Source: Apostichopus japonicus (taxonomy: Eukaryota > Echinodermata > Holothuroidea > Aspidochirotida > Stichopodidae). From it: a DNA stretch of 64,000 bases. The stretch lies in NCBI RefSeq assembly GCF_037975245.1, contig NC_092574.1:18326713-18390712 (forward strand), in the 5' to 3' direction. Under the pieces are notes generated by a model, which had not been told where the DNA came from, ran no database searches, and saw nothing but the letters and a program-made list of their open reading frames with translations. The position numbers were made by a program, and so were the translations under genes. This document shows, one piece after another, positions 38,401 to 52,101 of the stretch (its first letter is position 1; each line of letters begins with the position of its first letter).

Positions 38401-40970
38401 AGATGTGTCCCATCCATTTTCCCTCTTTTAATTTATTTAATGAAACATTTGCTTCCAAGGAAATTATTGTAATTGTAAAGAATCAAAGAAACACATAGAT
38501 TAGAGATGCTGTCAACTTTAATGAGAAACACTTTGAATAAGATGACTTTAAAATACGTGTCTTAAATTAACATAATTTGTGTTCATTCAAAGGTAGAATA
38601 TCATAACACCCCCCCCCCGACCCCTTCTGGGCAAGAGGTTATTATCCCCAAAAAGATCAAATTGAAGTGTTGTTCTTTATAATACCAATTATTGAAGTGA
38701 ACTTGCATGCCTAATTGTATAAAGGCAAGTATTGCCTGCAAATCTGATCAGCATCACGCTGACCATGAAAGTGTCCGAAAGTACTTTTCCCTAAATTCTG
38801 ACAAGTAACACCCAGGTGTTGAGGAGTGTTCAGCTACACAATGAAATATCTGAATTAAGGATGAAAAACAATGCATTTAGGGTGGCAATCAAATTCTTTG
38901 AGCATGAGAAACCCCCCCCCCCCCCGACTTCCTAGCATTATTTGGGAGTTATATGAACTAATGACCTTTATATAGACAAGATAGGGCAATACTTCAGAAG
39001 TTTTCTTTGCATTAGGTGGAAGGGGAATATTAATGGGGCGGGGTGGGGGAAGGTTAAACACATCCATAATATAATTGTATTTTCTTCTTCAATTTTGAGC
39101 TAAATCAGGATTCATAAAGTTATCAGTAATGATACGTTGCCAACTAGTAAAGTTAAATAAAATATTAAATGCATGCTACCATGCTGTACCATTTCAACTT
39201 TAATATAACCAACTTTTCTGTTTGATTTTGATAAACTTTCTTGTTTAGTTCATCCTATTGGATAGGAAAGTATTGTAAGTTATGATATAGCAATTTACAT
39301 AATATAGTTGATTGACTGGAGTAAAATTTCATTTTAAATAATTCCTATGCCTTTTCAATGAATTGGCATAAATGCTATATGGAATAATGTAGCTTCTTAG
39401 AGCAAGGGGAAATTATTAGAATTGAGTGGAGTATTCATTAATTACTAATTGCTTACTAATATTTTCTTGATAGAAAAATCTAGGCAGATTTATATCAGTT
39501 TTGTCCAATTGCAATCATCTTATCAGTAATCATACTTGAGAGGCTTAGACATTTTGGGGTCGTTGATGAACAAACTCAAAACAAAAACAAAATTAAAAAA
39601 ATTCATAGCTTATTATTTGCCCTTTAAATATAATCTAATATTTCGAATGAATGAGTCCTTATATAAGAATTAGTGTAACCTTTAGTGTCAGCTTTCCTCA
39701 TTAAAACAGTTCACAAATCTACTAGCCATCAGCTCCCACTTGCAGAAATTTCCAGATTTTACTTCCTAGAGGGGTCCGATCGACTGCCCACATATCATGG
39801 CAGAGTTGATTAAACCTACAGGACAATAGTACATTAATACCAAAGGTGTATTAACCAATCACTGCGACCGAGAGAGTGAGAGAGAGGATCCCTAGACTTG
39901 ATTCTCCTTTATGTGAACCTGTAGGCATCTTGCTCTCATATATTCTCCGAAATATCAGAGAGGGAGGGGGTCCAGGGGCATATTACCAGAGATGAATTTC
40001 AATTAAAGATTGAGTCGGTTGCTCAAAGCTATGTGAGATCTCCAGACGTTGTCAGGGAAGATTGATGGTAAAAGAGACACACCGCAAGGAATTGATGGGG
40101 TTGTGGTTACTTCATTGTATACAGTCAAATATATCACACATTAACCCCGATTTCTCTTCTAAATGGTTACATCAAACCTGAATTTTTTTTTTATCCTCGC
40201 CACAAAAACAAACAAAAAAAGGAGAAGAAAGAAATGAAATGAAATGAGATTTTTAGAAATAAATATTTTATATTACCTGTGCCAAATTAATATAGCAGTT
40301 AAGATATGAAATGTACTGCAGGGTGATAAAAACGAGATTATAAAATGAAGTAAAGCAATTTAGTGTACACATGCCACCTCTGAAATTTGGAGGAAAATGT
40401 GAAATATTCTTTGATGTACTTGTCATTTACACGCTGGAAATGAGAACATTATATGGGTCTAAATATGTTCTTTAAATTCCCTCTGAATAGAACTAGTTGA
40501 ATATATCATGGCCTAAAGAAAGGAATGGAGTTTTTAATATCTTGCAAACTGTGAAAAGTGCCTGCACTTAAAATAATTGAAAAGCAAATTTTAACTGGAT
40601 ATTAATCCCGAGGAACGACAAAATATGACACTTCAGATAAAGGAATTAGACTAAATATTCGGCTATATATACAACTTTAAAACTTTCATCTCAATTGGTA
40701 CAAATGCTCCAAAATATATATCTTTGTTGCTACTTTCTTAAGAACTTGGTAATTTATCTGTATATGGATAAAAAAGCTTTCTTTATGAAAGGAATATTTT
40801 ATGAGCTTCAGTATTTCAAAGTACAAAATCTTTACATACCTTTCATAGTTTAAATCTAGGTCATGTATTATCCTTGAAATGTGAAAAATAGGAAGTTTGC
40901 TTCATTAGCAACCACTTTTAATTTATCTTGAAAGCAAGGTTGTGTCATCTATATGATTTGAGTTTAGTAT
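35431..40970. other. Long non-coding stretch
   Basis: No gene seen. Perfect 28-base palindrome of AT-rich sequence at 36326-36353. C runs at about 38609-38618 and 38912-38925 (C14). A pair of similar segments at about 38225 and 38284 (CAACAGCTTCATGCTGAGA and GTCAACTTCATGCTGGGTGG) is a small local duplication. A GC-richer block at 39720-40120 lacks a frame. Confidence 0.55.
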
Positions 40971-40974
40971 ATTT

Positions 40975-41500
40975 TTATTATTATCATTATTTTTTTGGAA
41001 GGAATACATCCTCCTACCTAGATTTAAGATTTATAAAAGAACCAAAGAACACAGGTATTTTCAGCCTCATTTTAATTGTCATCAAGATGTTTGGTATTTC
41101 CCTGTTCCTGTCCATCCGTCCGTCCCTCACAATTTTATTATCAGTATATTATTGTCATGAATTAAGGCTCAGGTGATACCCTATTCTGTAGTTGCCAAAT
41201 GTTTATGCATTTGTAAAATATGACCAAAATTTAAAAAGTTTGTATCTTCAGTATTATATCCATATAATTAAATTACCTTAGAAGGTTAGTCAATTTCTCC
41301 TCTTTTTTTTCTTTGGTAGGAATATATCTCACATATCTTGAAGATTTCGAAAGAAGCCAAATACCAAAGACACTTCCAGCCTCACTTTAATCGTCATGGG
41401 TGATTACTTGTACCACTAAGTTCTGTAGTATATTTTGCCAGATGTTTGTTACACATATGTAAAATATTTTATCAAAATTTAACTATAGCGACTGATGATA
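40975..41500. repeat. Decayed tandem duplication, units about 330 bp
   Basis: Segment 40985-41245 and segment 41305-41480 share an ordered series of similar blocks: GGAAGGAATA / GGTAGGAATA, AAGATTTATAAAAGAACCAA / AAGATTTCGAAAGAAGCCAA, TTCAGCCTCATTTTAATTGT / TCCAGCCTCACTTTAATCGT, TGCCAAATGTTT / TGCCAGATGTTT and TGTAAAATAT. This is an old local duplication. A further decayed unit may follow near 41545-41600. Confidence 0.75.
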
Positions 41501-42929
41501 CAGAAAAATGTATTCTTTTACATTTCTTTTTCTCGTCATATATTTCCTGTAAAATATAAACATTCAAAGTTTATACATATGCCCTAAAATGTATTTATCT
41601 GAATGTTTTTGACTTAATTGGGACAGCTATACCGGTTCGATTTGTCAGTAACATATTTACCAAACTTTTTATTATATTACAGGACAAACCGAGATTTTAT
41701 CCGTTACGCGATGTCTCAGGGTCTTAATTTCGCTATCGCACAGCTTGCATAATAATAATAATCATACTAATACCACATGTCGGTTCGTGCATCTTCCAGA
41801 CTACGAAAACATTCTAACACAAATGTCTTGCATGATTTCTGATGAATTATTGATTTTTATCTTGTTTTTACCTGTCACATACTGTCACATGATAAGATGA
41901 TGTCAGCTGTTAGACCAAATCTAATGACAACTTTTCTTATCTATTTTGCAAACGCAGTAAATGTTGTAAGCTGAACATAAAGTAAATCTGCTCTATGAAA
42001 ACACGCGATAGAACTGCAGCTTCGCAATTCGTGAAGGCAAGCATGCATGAACACAGCATTCTTGTCAAATATTCATATCATTCTCACACAGTGTAATTTG
42101 AATACATTGGCATTTATACAGCCCTCCCCCCCATCCTCTCCCCACCCCTCATTCCAACTATTAGAGAATTTAGATCTTAAGATCGCATCATGGTTGCAAC
42201 CTTTTAACTGTTCCAAATTGATGAATTTATTATATGACCTGTTTTTGATCCAACAGAGACAATTCAATGTAACATAGGATTTACAGCTGCTCTCTGGTAC
42301 ATTTGGAAACATTTTAATGCAAAATTTTTATTTTGCTTCTGGTTTGTTAATTAATTTGATGGACTAAATTTAGGAATGATGTAATGGGTTAAATTGTTAC
42401 TATGTTAGAGACTAATACCTTTACCTTTTAATTTATCCTTTGCCCTTCTCTCGAAGGATGAATTACCACCAGCAGGCCAATGCAGCTTTAATAATGTAAA
42501 CTCATAAACACACACAGCTATCAATGATCCACACAACTTAATACAGCTTTGTTTTATTTCCTTGTTTTTTTTTTTCAACCAAATCATTTTTGAATCCATT
42601 AGTTGGAAATATGTGAATCGATAGATTTTACAGGCACTGATGAAACTATAAACACATGACATTATACCATCAAACAGCAAGATGATCTTATCCTCTATGA
42701 GTCACCAAGTTTAACACTGATCACTTTGTCTATATAAACTGAAGGTCAACAGCAGTTATTGCTCCCAAATATGCTAGAAAATTCAAACATTGGTCACCCC
42801 TAGCTCAAAAATACAATAAGCATTTGCTATACATATGTCCCTAAAAGCCATTCAGCCACATTGAGACAATTACTTGTCTTAGAACTGGAACACTCCAGCC
42901 ATCTGGGACAAGTTTTGGCATGCTATTAC
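41501..42929. other. Non-coding stretch
   Basis: No gene seen. Short CpG-richer segment at about 41630-41750; C-rich tract at 42122-42148. The TGCTCCCAAATATG dispersed-repeat core lies at 42759-42780. Confidence 0.6.
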
Positions 42930-43361
42930 AGTCTATACTATCCTATTATATCATGCTTCAGAGCATTGGTACTGACAGTATGTACAGTTCCTAACCTTTC
43001 TCTGATGATAATGCTAAAACCACTCTATACTGTCCTATCATATCATGCTTCAGAGCACTGGTACTGACAGTATGAACAGTTCCTAACCTTTCTCTGATTC
43101 TAATGCTAATACCACTATATACTGTCCTATCATATCATGCTTCAGAGCACTGGTACTGACAGTATGAACAGTTCCTAACCTTTCTCTGATTCTAATGCTA
43201 ATACCACTATATACTGTCCTATCATATCATGCTTCAGAGCACTGGTACTGACAGTATGAACAGTTCCTAACCTTTCTCTGATGATAGTGCTAATACCACT
43301 CTATACTGTCCTATAATATTATGCTTCAGAGCACTGGTACTGACAGTATGAACAGTTCCTA
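42930..43361. repeat. 92-bp tandem repeat, 4.7 copies
   Basis: GCTTCAGAGCA starts at 42955, 43047, 43139, 43231 and 43323, exactly 92 bp apart each time. Core: ATATCATGCTTCAGAGCACT, GGTACTGACAGTATGAACAG, TTCCTAACCTTTCTCTGATT. The exact period and very few substitutions imply recent amplification. Confidence 0.98.
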
Positions 43362-43952
43362 AGTACCTTTAGCTGATGAGAAACAGGATAATCATACTAC
43401 TTGTACTGTCGGTAAAAGTGCTTTCAAGCATATGACACATTAGCACAGTCCTAACTGGATGGTCACTGAGCTCCTCAATTTATGTTAAATAGTAAGAACA
43501 GTGACAGATCTTTCCAGAAAGTAGTCTTGAGAAAACTTTTATAAATATATAAATTGGGGGCCAATAATTGTACCAGTGACCTTTCAGTAATGTACTTTTG
43601 ACATGGTCCTGCTCCACATTAATACATCTGTAATTTCATATTGTTACAGGCTCATTTGTCATAAAAACACATTGGAACATGCAATTAGGAAAGTTCTGCT
43701 GTTCAACAACAATCCAAAAAGAAAATGTCGAAACATTTGGACTAAATGCCACACGCATCCAGTGTTCTCAATATATTGGATGGGGGTATTAGGGAGGATG
43801 AGGGTGACCCTGTGGGATTTGAGACCCTCAAAGAGGAACTGAACATAGAGATGTGCAGATTTTAAAGGAGTAAGCATCATGAGCACAGACTAGAGGAGCC
43901 AAGAGGGTCAGTAGCAGTCAAAGCAAAGTGTAGTTTCTTTCTTTCAACTGAA

Positions 43953-44245
43953 CACTGGAGGGGTTTACCTGACAAAAGTACTGGAGGGGTTTATCTGACA
44001 ATAGTACTGGAGGGGTTTATACCTGACAATAGTACTGGAGGGGTTTACCTAACAATAGTACTGGAGGGGTTTACCTGTAAATAGTACTGGAGGGGTTTAT
44101 ACCTGACAATAGTACTGGAGGGGTTTACCTGACAATAGTACTGGAGGGGTTTACCTGACAATAGTACTGGAGGGGTTTACCTGACAATAGTACTGAAGGG
44201 GTTTATACCTGACAATAGTACTGGAGGGGTTTACCTGACAATAGG
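43953..44245. repeat. 26/28-bp minisatellite, 11 copies
   Basis: Eleven copies of ACTGGAGGGGTTTACCTGAC followed by AATAGT. Copies 3, 6 and 10 carry a 2-bp insertion (TTTATACC for TTTACC), spaced three and then four units apart, so blocks of several units appear to have duplicated together. It lies about 590 bp after the 92-bp array. Confidence 0.97.
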
Positions 44246-46540
44246 AGCATTCATAATGTACTGCCTTGAGCACATGCAGTAGAACCTCTAGTAGGAATGG
44301 CTTTTAATTTGCTGTATGGGTGTCACATCCCAGAGTAGTGAGCAAAAGGTACATCAGGACTCCGGATGCTTGTATTATAGCTTTGTTCCAAGCAAAATGA
44401 AACAGTGCTCAGGAAAAATAAAATGTTGCAATGAATGCCATGCTGCTAGCTAGGTTAATAAATAAATGAAGACAACGCCAGTATAAAGTACATGGAGAAC
44501 AGTACAGTCTAAAGTTAGGGATCTTGCCTACTGAATCAAGTCCATCTCAAGTGAATATAGAATCATAGCACAATTAAAGCCTTTTGCAATTAATTGTGCT
44601 GCACATACTTGTACTGGATATGCTTCCCATCACAAACTGACCCCCCCCCCCGCCTCACATGCAACCTTTGAGATGCTACCAGTCTAACATAACTGACCCT
44701 GAAATTGCACCCTTGATAAGCATACCCATCTGAAACACTCCCCAAACCCAAACCCCCCCTCTACGCATCTTCCAACCCCTCCATAACATGAGAACAGCAA
44801 TATATTAGTACCATTAACAATATCCAACGATATCGAAACATATATCCTAACAGTAAATGCCTTGATTAAAATTACGTGGCATGGTGTGTCACCTGGTTCT
44901 GATGATCCAGATATATACCAGTTCCAGAAAAGAAATTCACCTTCCATGTCATGTGATCATTTCTTTATACTACCACATATATATAAATACATACAGCATT
45001 CCAAAATGTACCCCTATCAGTACTGGATAATTGCTAATGGCCTATTAATTTCCCCGAGAACATTCCAGACTGGACACACTCGCAAATTAGCGTCACTTAG
45101 ATAAATAGATTTGTCATGTTTCAAGGACAAACTGTCTGCCGGGGTTGGGGCCTTATACTTGTTAACCAACATCTAGCACAACCTGGAAGAGCTGCCCCAG
45201 AAGTAATTCTATTAAAAATTAACGAGCCTAATAAAACAACACGGTAACGTCTCACGCAGTACATCAGTGTCAACAAACGTTGTATATTTTAGCAAATTAT
45301 TGATAATTCGGTCTAGTTGTCTACGAGCTAAAAGGGAACAGAAAAATGATAAATTAAACGTTTTATTGTGACGGTACAGTTTCGAAGTTCACACTCCCCC
45401 CCAAAAAATCCAAGATAAATTCTGAGAATCGAAGTACATATACGTTGGCTTCTATAGCTTGAGTGAAGTCAAGCAGCTGTGTGCAGATCATGTAAAGAAG
45501 GCTGTATATAGCCACAGGGTGTATCCATGGGATAATGTGGCCCCCACCCCCCTCCCCCTCCCAGTTTGCTTCATTATGTTCATAACACACACATTAAAAA
45601 TTATATATACATAAACACTGGCAATGTTTAAACTTTGGTGTAATTCAAATGATGAAATTTTCAGCACCATATTGCACCTAAGCCCATACACCTTAACAAT
45701 TATTTCTCAAAAGGGGAGGGGTACCTCTTCCACTTACACCACCCCTGCCCCAATAGACCACTCCCAAGGACAGACATCAACCAACTTTTGTGCCCACCCC
45801 CTCCCAAAAAAATCTGAACTCTGGCTACAGGCCTACTTGCAAGTGTCAGAGTAACATCGGCTATTTTGACAAGTTTATGTGCAGAGAAAATTTATAGTTT
45901 ATTTATACTCTGCTAATAAACTAATTAACAAGAAACTTCTGCTTCAAACCATCCTTGGAATGTACCTTGGCCTGATAATGCCATTACTACAGAGCATGAC
46001 CCTGTTTAAATTATATAATAAATGCATCCACAATCTGGGACATACTTTACATAATCTTTCTTATAATTATTCACATAACTGTCATGTCTTGTACCCTCCA
46101 AGATCATGCACATCTATGGACTGTATATATTCAATATTGGTTTTCCCTTTGAAATATTATCCAAATGTCCAGTTATGAAATGATTGTAAAGAATTCTGAC
46201 CCACCATAGTTTTGACAAGCAAAGATTCATGTTGTTTACGTAAGCTGGACAGCTTTCAATTTAAACCAACATATATTATGTCTTATCACAATGTTGATAA
46301 ACAGTCTGAAAGCAATTTATCTATGTTTGTTCTAAGTCTACCCAGAAATAAGGCCACTTCCTAATATAGTAATTCTTCATTTCTTTATTTTCTATGTCAT
46401 CTTCCATTTTTTTCCCCCACCAATTTCATAAATATTGGCCAATGTGAAGGATGAAACCACCCATGCATATATTTTGGCTGATTTTCCAGGCTGCTTCCTC
46501 TGGTGCAACACTTATAAATTACATCCCATTGGTCTAAACC
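44246..46540. other. Non-coding stretch
   Basis: No gene seen. C11 run at 44641-44651 and C-rich tracts at 45540-45561 and 45795-45805. Open frames here cross low-complexity sequence and show no splice-flanked recognisable peptide. Confidence 0.55.
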
Positions 46541-46900
46541 AACACAGGAAAGGGGGAAAAGAGCAGAAAATTCTGTGCGACGCAGCTCGAACGAAACTAT
46601 CCCCTCCGTATATTCTCTGCTTGCGGGGCCGCTGGGTATTATCAAGGATACCGTATGGCCTTATCTCTTTCAGTTTGACCTTTCAACAGTGACCAAACTT
46701 TGGCGATAGAACACGCCCCGCTGTAGCCGGCAAATCAATTAAAGACCTAGCTGCCTCCCTGCAATCTCCCAGAGTGCTACCTCCCTGTTGACAAGATTAA
46801 AATCTTGGGTCTGTGCGCCGCGAAGAAGCATCATTGGCAATTTCTGTTCGTCCTGTGAGCGGTCGGTCGAGGGTTTTGATAAGTGAAGATTTTATTGTTT
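46540..46900 (+). promoter_or_regulatory. CpG-rich candidate promoter region
   Basis: This block has clearly more CpG and GC than neighbouring DNA (for example GTGCGACGCAGCTCGAACG, TTGCGGGGCCGCTGG, TGTGCGCCGCGAAG, GAGCGGTCGGTCGAG). It lies directly before a purine-rich exon-like segment that ends in a strong donor. No TATA box is evident. Promoter function is inferred from composition and position. Confidence 0.35.
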
Positions 46901-46910
46901 GTGATTGTTT

Positions 46911-47618
46911 CAGAGAACGTATAAGATAACTTAATCTTTTGAAACAGTCTAACGTACCAGAAAGATGATGTAATTAAGTGTCATGATCAAGGAGAGGTGG
47001 TAATGTAGCTCTAAGACTATCGTACCTGAAATTTAGACTTTATTTCGAGCAGAGCCGAGAGGATCGCAAGGAGGTCTGAAAGGAGGAGGAAGAGGAGTTG
47101 CAATATTTACTGAGGTTAATTGAGGATTTGAAGAGGATTTACTGTCAAAAGAAAGAGCTACTGTTTTGTGACTGCGGACACTACAGATCAGGATGTTGTA
47201 GAATTATATTAAGTTAAGACGATATTATTTCGGTCAAATCTGGAGAAGACTTCTTTATTGGTAATTAACAAGTACCTATATTAGCTATACTACTTTATCA
47301 AGACAATGAATCAACAGCTTTTATTAAGTAAATTAAATTAAACTGAGTTATTCTTTACAATAAAACCCATAATACTGAGCTGCTTAATTCAGCGCTGCTA
47401 GAGTCGTGAACGAGCCATTCTCAAAGCAGAGATTTAGCTGTTTAAAGAAACTTTGGGATATACAGAGTATCATCTGACAAAGACTGAGGACTCTTGGGAG
47501 AAGTTTTTTTCTTTTGGACAGATATTGACAAGAGATTGTCAGGATCGAGTTAATTAAGCGATCAAGAAAAGAATTAGAGGGAACGAGAAAAGAAAAAAAC
47601 AAAAACTCAAGCAACTTG
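46911..47618 (+). other. Candidate untranslated 5' exon
   Basis: Plus strand. The right end is certain in form: GCAACTTG then GTAAGTATAA, a near-perfect donor at 47619. The segment before it is purine-rich (GAGGA-type motifs at about 47060-47145 and 47560-47600), typical of exons. It lacks a sustained frame, so it would be 5' leader. The left end is unsure: GATTGTTTCAG just before 46911 could be an acceptor, or the exon could start within the CpG-rich block. No coding continuation was found up to 64 kb. Confidence 0.4.
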
Positions 47619-47622
47619 GTAA

Positions 47623-50600
47623 GTATAATCAAATTACTACACTTTATAAATTAAGTACTGAAGATAATCACATTATAAGCATAGAACCTATTTATCCTAA
47701 CACAGGTTGCATAAAGCCTAGTGTTAATCTTATTAGCGCTTATCAGTGTTGCTACGTATGGTTCGAAGTTAACACCTAATACCTTTGTCATTCTTACATT
47801 TAAATTGAGTTGAGAACAGTTCTCAGTTAAATTCTTACATTATGCTATTAAATTGACCAATTTACTTAAACAATGTGGTTGTCAAAAAGGTGTGAACTTC
47901 ATCAACTTTACCAATCTTAAGTCTTTCTTCAAATTGATTTAAAATGCTTTTGCATTTTAAATTTATTTAAATCTTTTACATCATTTTATTTCTAAATTTG
48001 CTACTGAATGTGTATTAGATGATTTGCTATACATGTATATTATCTGCATCTTGACATTTATACATCACTTCAAGACGGGTAGAAACATGACAAAGTAGTA
48101 AAAGAGCCAATTAACCCTCCCTCCTCTCCCCGCCCCCCCCCCTTCCCCTCCCTGGTATGAGTCTATCAGAGTATCAGTGATGGGTAAGTTTGTAGTTCCC
48201 TTTTCGTATTGGTATTAGTTTAGGAGTTTTAACAGCATAGATCAGGGGAAAGTTAAGTTAGACACAAACCCATGCATTACCACCATTAAAAATTAGTGAA
48301 CAACTTCCCCATACAGCCATAATAAGGATAATCTTTCTTCAATTTAGGAGATATAATAAACAATTTACTGTTCTTTTCACACACACTATAGGCAGAAGAC
48401 TTGGTCAAGTCTAAGTATGACATCATCAAGCCACATGTCCATCAAAGTCTTGTCTTTTTTCTTCTTTTATCTGTTATTATGGGCAATGTTTATTTTCTGT
48501 AATGGAGATGGTTTTTGCAAATTTATGCTGAAACTAAATTATGGAACCACTGAAAATGAACTAATCATTGGCATTGTTTTCAGTGTCAACATTATTAACA
48601 TTCTTCCTTGAAAATATGAAATGGTAATCAAAGAGAAAAGTAAAAGGTTTCATATCCTGGTGGCACTAATATGACAGCATAGATTTACAAAATGATGGCT
48701 CCCAGACACGACTTTTAACCTATGATATACCTCACAAGCCTGAGCAAGATTTTTCTTAGCTACATGTGTCAGGGAGTTTACATTCTTCACAAAGACCACC
48801 TCTGTCATATAAGCCAAAGATGATGATTAGGGTTTGTTGATTGAGTAATATATGCCCTTGACTACATGAAATGTATTCACATTGAGAAACAATTGCCCAA
48901 ATTTGACACAGAAAAGCTGGCTACAAATCTTGAAGAAAACATTAAAAAAAAAATTATCAGTTATAATAATTCTATGAAATCACACCTGTTTTGCTTTGAA
49001 TTCTTGTTTGGTCCTTACAAAATGTATCAAACTTGAAGTATTACCTTGACAACAAAAGTAGGAAACAATTAAACATTCACTGCAATGCTTACAATAATTG
49101 TGCCATTTACATATTTCAAATATCACAACATGTTTAAGCTTTTTGTATTGAAAAACTGTGAAAGAAGAATATGATAACTATACCAGGCCGACAGAATTTT
49201 AATTGTCAAATTGGACTCAATTATAAGGTTTGTTATTTTGATGTATAATTGTCACTCCATTTCATTCTGTCAGATGTCGAGATTACATAACAACCCAAAC
49301 ATCCCTGCAGTATGTATTACAGATTAATTCTCTGCTTCTGTTAAATACTCGTTAAAAACCCCTCTCGGGTATGACAACGTGGATGTCGGTACGCAGAGCA
49401 GCAGTGCTAGTAACAATGCGTGGGCAATCTAGTTTTAAACACCTCAAGACTAGGGCTCTCCTTAACGGCCAAGGATTGCGTATTTCAGTCTTTTATAGTC
49501 CTAGGATAGAAACTATACTGAAATATTCTCATAGAGTTAATCCTTACAGATATTTCATTCCTCATTTTATGGACCTTAATTGTGTCAATCTTTCTTCATG
49601 GGCATATCAAGCTAGTAAGCAGTTCACAAAATTGCTCGTACTATAATCAAGAGATTTTTATCAAAGACAAAACAGAAATATTGACTTATAAATTGGATCT
49701 GAACAAAGTAATTATCATCATCCTCCTGTGGAAATATCCATAGAAAATGTTCTTATTTAACTGTGAAGGATATACAGTATGCTTAGCAAGTGTGTACTTT
49801 TGTTTTCATGGAAATGCACTTTCTATAGGACATATCCATACATTAAGTGAGCCTTTTAAACATAAAATAAATGTGCCTATATCTGATATCTTCATTAATA
49901 TATTCATGTTTATTCATATATATTCATATAAATATTGTCATGTCAGTGCTAAGCTAAGGAAGTGATTTGATGATACAATACAAGTGTATTAACACACCCA
50001 CAACAGATACATGGAGGTATATATATTAGAGAACGATCTAGCCATGTATCATTCTATCGTATCGGCCCAGAGACGAAATGTCGTACTAACGATAAACTAA
50101 TTGAGCGCTAGTTGTTATGACAGACAAATGAAGTATGTTACGTGCGGTTTATATACCAGACCAAGGTGCTATAACAGAACAGGTGAAGACGGTATCGATC
50201 CTGGTGGGTTATCACTTCATCATTACAGCTTCTCCATCCTCCTCCATCTGAGATGAGACGGGCAATGCCTCCAGCTGAGAAAAGTTAATTTCAGAGGTGG
50301 AAGGAAACTACAAAAAGTCACTTCCACCCAGCGACGAGAGAGGTGGCCGATTAGTATACGCAAGGCTATGCATGCCGTCTCAAATGCAGCGACAATGCCA
50401 CAGAATTAATTTTATGATTGTCCTCACAGAATTGCTTTAAGGAAGTTTACATCAGATTTAAGTGGACTGATAATATCTAGGTCTGCATTTTAACTTTTCT
50501 TTTAAATATTTTTAAATTTCTTTCTTTCTTTCTTTCGATCTACAAAACGTGTACAAATTACAAAAGAGGCCTTGTTTTTCTCTTTGTGAGAGAGGATGAG

Positions 50601-51143
50601 CATCAACATCTTTTTCCTTATCTGAAAGCAAACATCAATCACATTCCTTAGATCTGGTGGTATTAGCTTCATTGGCTGATGGGATTCATAACATTGCAGT
50701 GTTTTTAATCAAGGCTTTATGGCGAAATGTGTAAACTTGCAAGCAGATTGTATGGCTGGTACAATAACAGACGCAGCAGTAATTTACAAAGCTACCATCT
50801 TTGGAATGTCCGTCTTTGGGCTTTGAAACATATATTTCAAAATAGTATGTAAGAAAAAAAAATCTGGGCAATCATGTTCTAGACTTGTGTGTATGTTTTG
50901 CCAAAAATTTTCACCACAATCCTACCAAAATGAGATTAGTTTAACTCAATTAGTTAATTACATCCACTTAGATTGGCTTCTCTCTATAGGAACATTATTA
51001 AAAAATTTAATGTATGATCATCCTTTGCTGATTCGGAATATTTCAAACCTGTGTTTTTTTTTTTTTTATTTTCACATTTCTATTTACCTTGCGCATGGTA
51101 CAAAAAAACTAAATTGAAATTATCAAAATTTTTAACTAGTTTA
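47623..51143. other. Non-coding stretch (possible intron)
   Basis: No recognisable exon. C-rich tract at 48116-48152; TTTC microsatellite at about 50518-50535. A GC-richer piece at 50100-50400 and an open frame at 49371-49646 (91 codons, plus) are without family or splice support. If the 47.6-kb donor is real, this is intron. Confidence 0.5.
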
Positions 51144-51734
51144 CCCAAGATCATACTAATGTCATGTTTAGCTTAGCTTGGGCAGGCTAACCCACCCAAG
51201 ATCATACTAATGTGATGTTTAGCTAGCTAGCTTATTCAACATCATACTAATGTAATGTTTAGGTAGCATATACGCTAGCTAGGTTACTGAAGATCACACT
51301 TATGTGATGTTTTAATAGCGTGGTTTGGGTTAGTAAGCTCCTCCAAGATTATACTAATGTGATGTTTAGCTAGCTTAAGCTAGTTAGGTTATACTCAAGC
51401 TCATACTAATGTGATGTTTAAATAGCTTAGCTTGGGCTAGCTAGCTTGTAACCCAAGATCATACTAATGTGATGTTTAGGTAGCTCAGGCTAGCTAGGTT
51501 ACCCAAGATCATACTAATATGATGTTTAGCTAGCTTAGGATAGTAGGTTATCCAAGATCATACTAATTCATGTGATGTTTAGGTATCTCAGGCTAGCTAG
51601 CTTACCCAAGATGATACTAATGTGATGTTTAGTTTAGGCAGCTAGCTAGGTTATACCCAAGATCATACTAATGTGCTTTTTAGCTAGCTTATATGCTAGC
51701 TAGGTTACCCAAGATCATACTAATGTGATGATTA
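51144..51734. repeat. 12-copy repeat with TACTAAT core and GCTAGC spacers
   Basis: Twelve units of about 44-62 bp. The conserved core CCCAAGATCATACTAATGTG then ATGTTTAG is followed by a spacer of variable length built from GCTAGCTAGC-, AGCTTAGCTT- and GGTTA-type pieces that are partly self-complementary. Core bases are well kept while spacers vary in length and sequence. Confidence 0.95.
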
Positions 51735-52101
51735 AGGTAGCTTAAAGACAGTTTACTTTCTGTGTGGGGTTGATAAGGGGGTTTGGGTGTACACCTCCAC
51801 ATCAACTCCGCTATCACCTTCAGCAAACGGCTGAAAGGTAACAGAATTAACAGCCAGTATCATTATCACTTATGCAACAGTTTGTTTTAATACAGAAAAT
51901 GTTTGCGGCAATAGTGAATTGAAAAACAACTTTCACAGATTGAATTTTTTTACAGATGGACATCACGATAGACATACATCAAACCTCAAATGTTGTTACA
52001 TGTACAAAACATAGACATGTAAGATATGAAAGCAAGACCTGGATGGTTTCATCTGAATCCACCACCATGTGAAAAAACAAGAAACTTCACCTCCTAGACT
52101 A

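Noticed and set aside
51144-51734. CRISPR-like array
   Set aside because: Units are tandem with related, low-complexity spacers of uneven length in a eukaryotic setting; not repeat-spacer structure.
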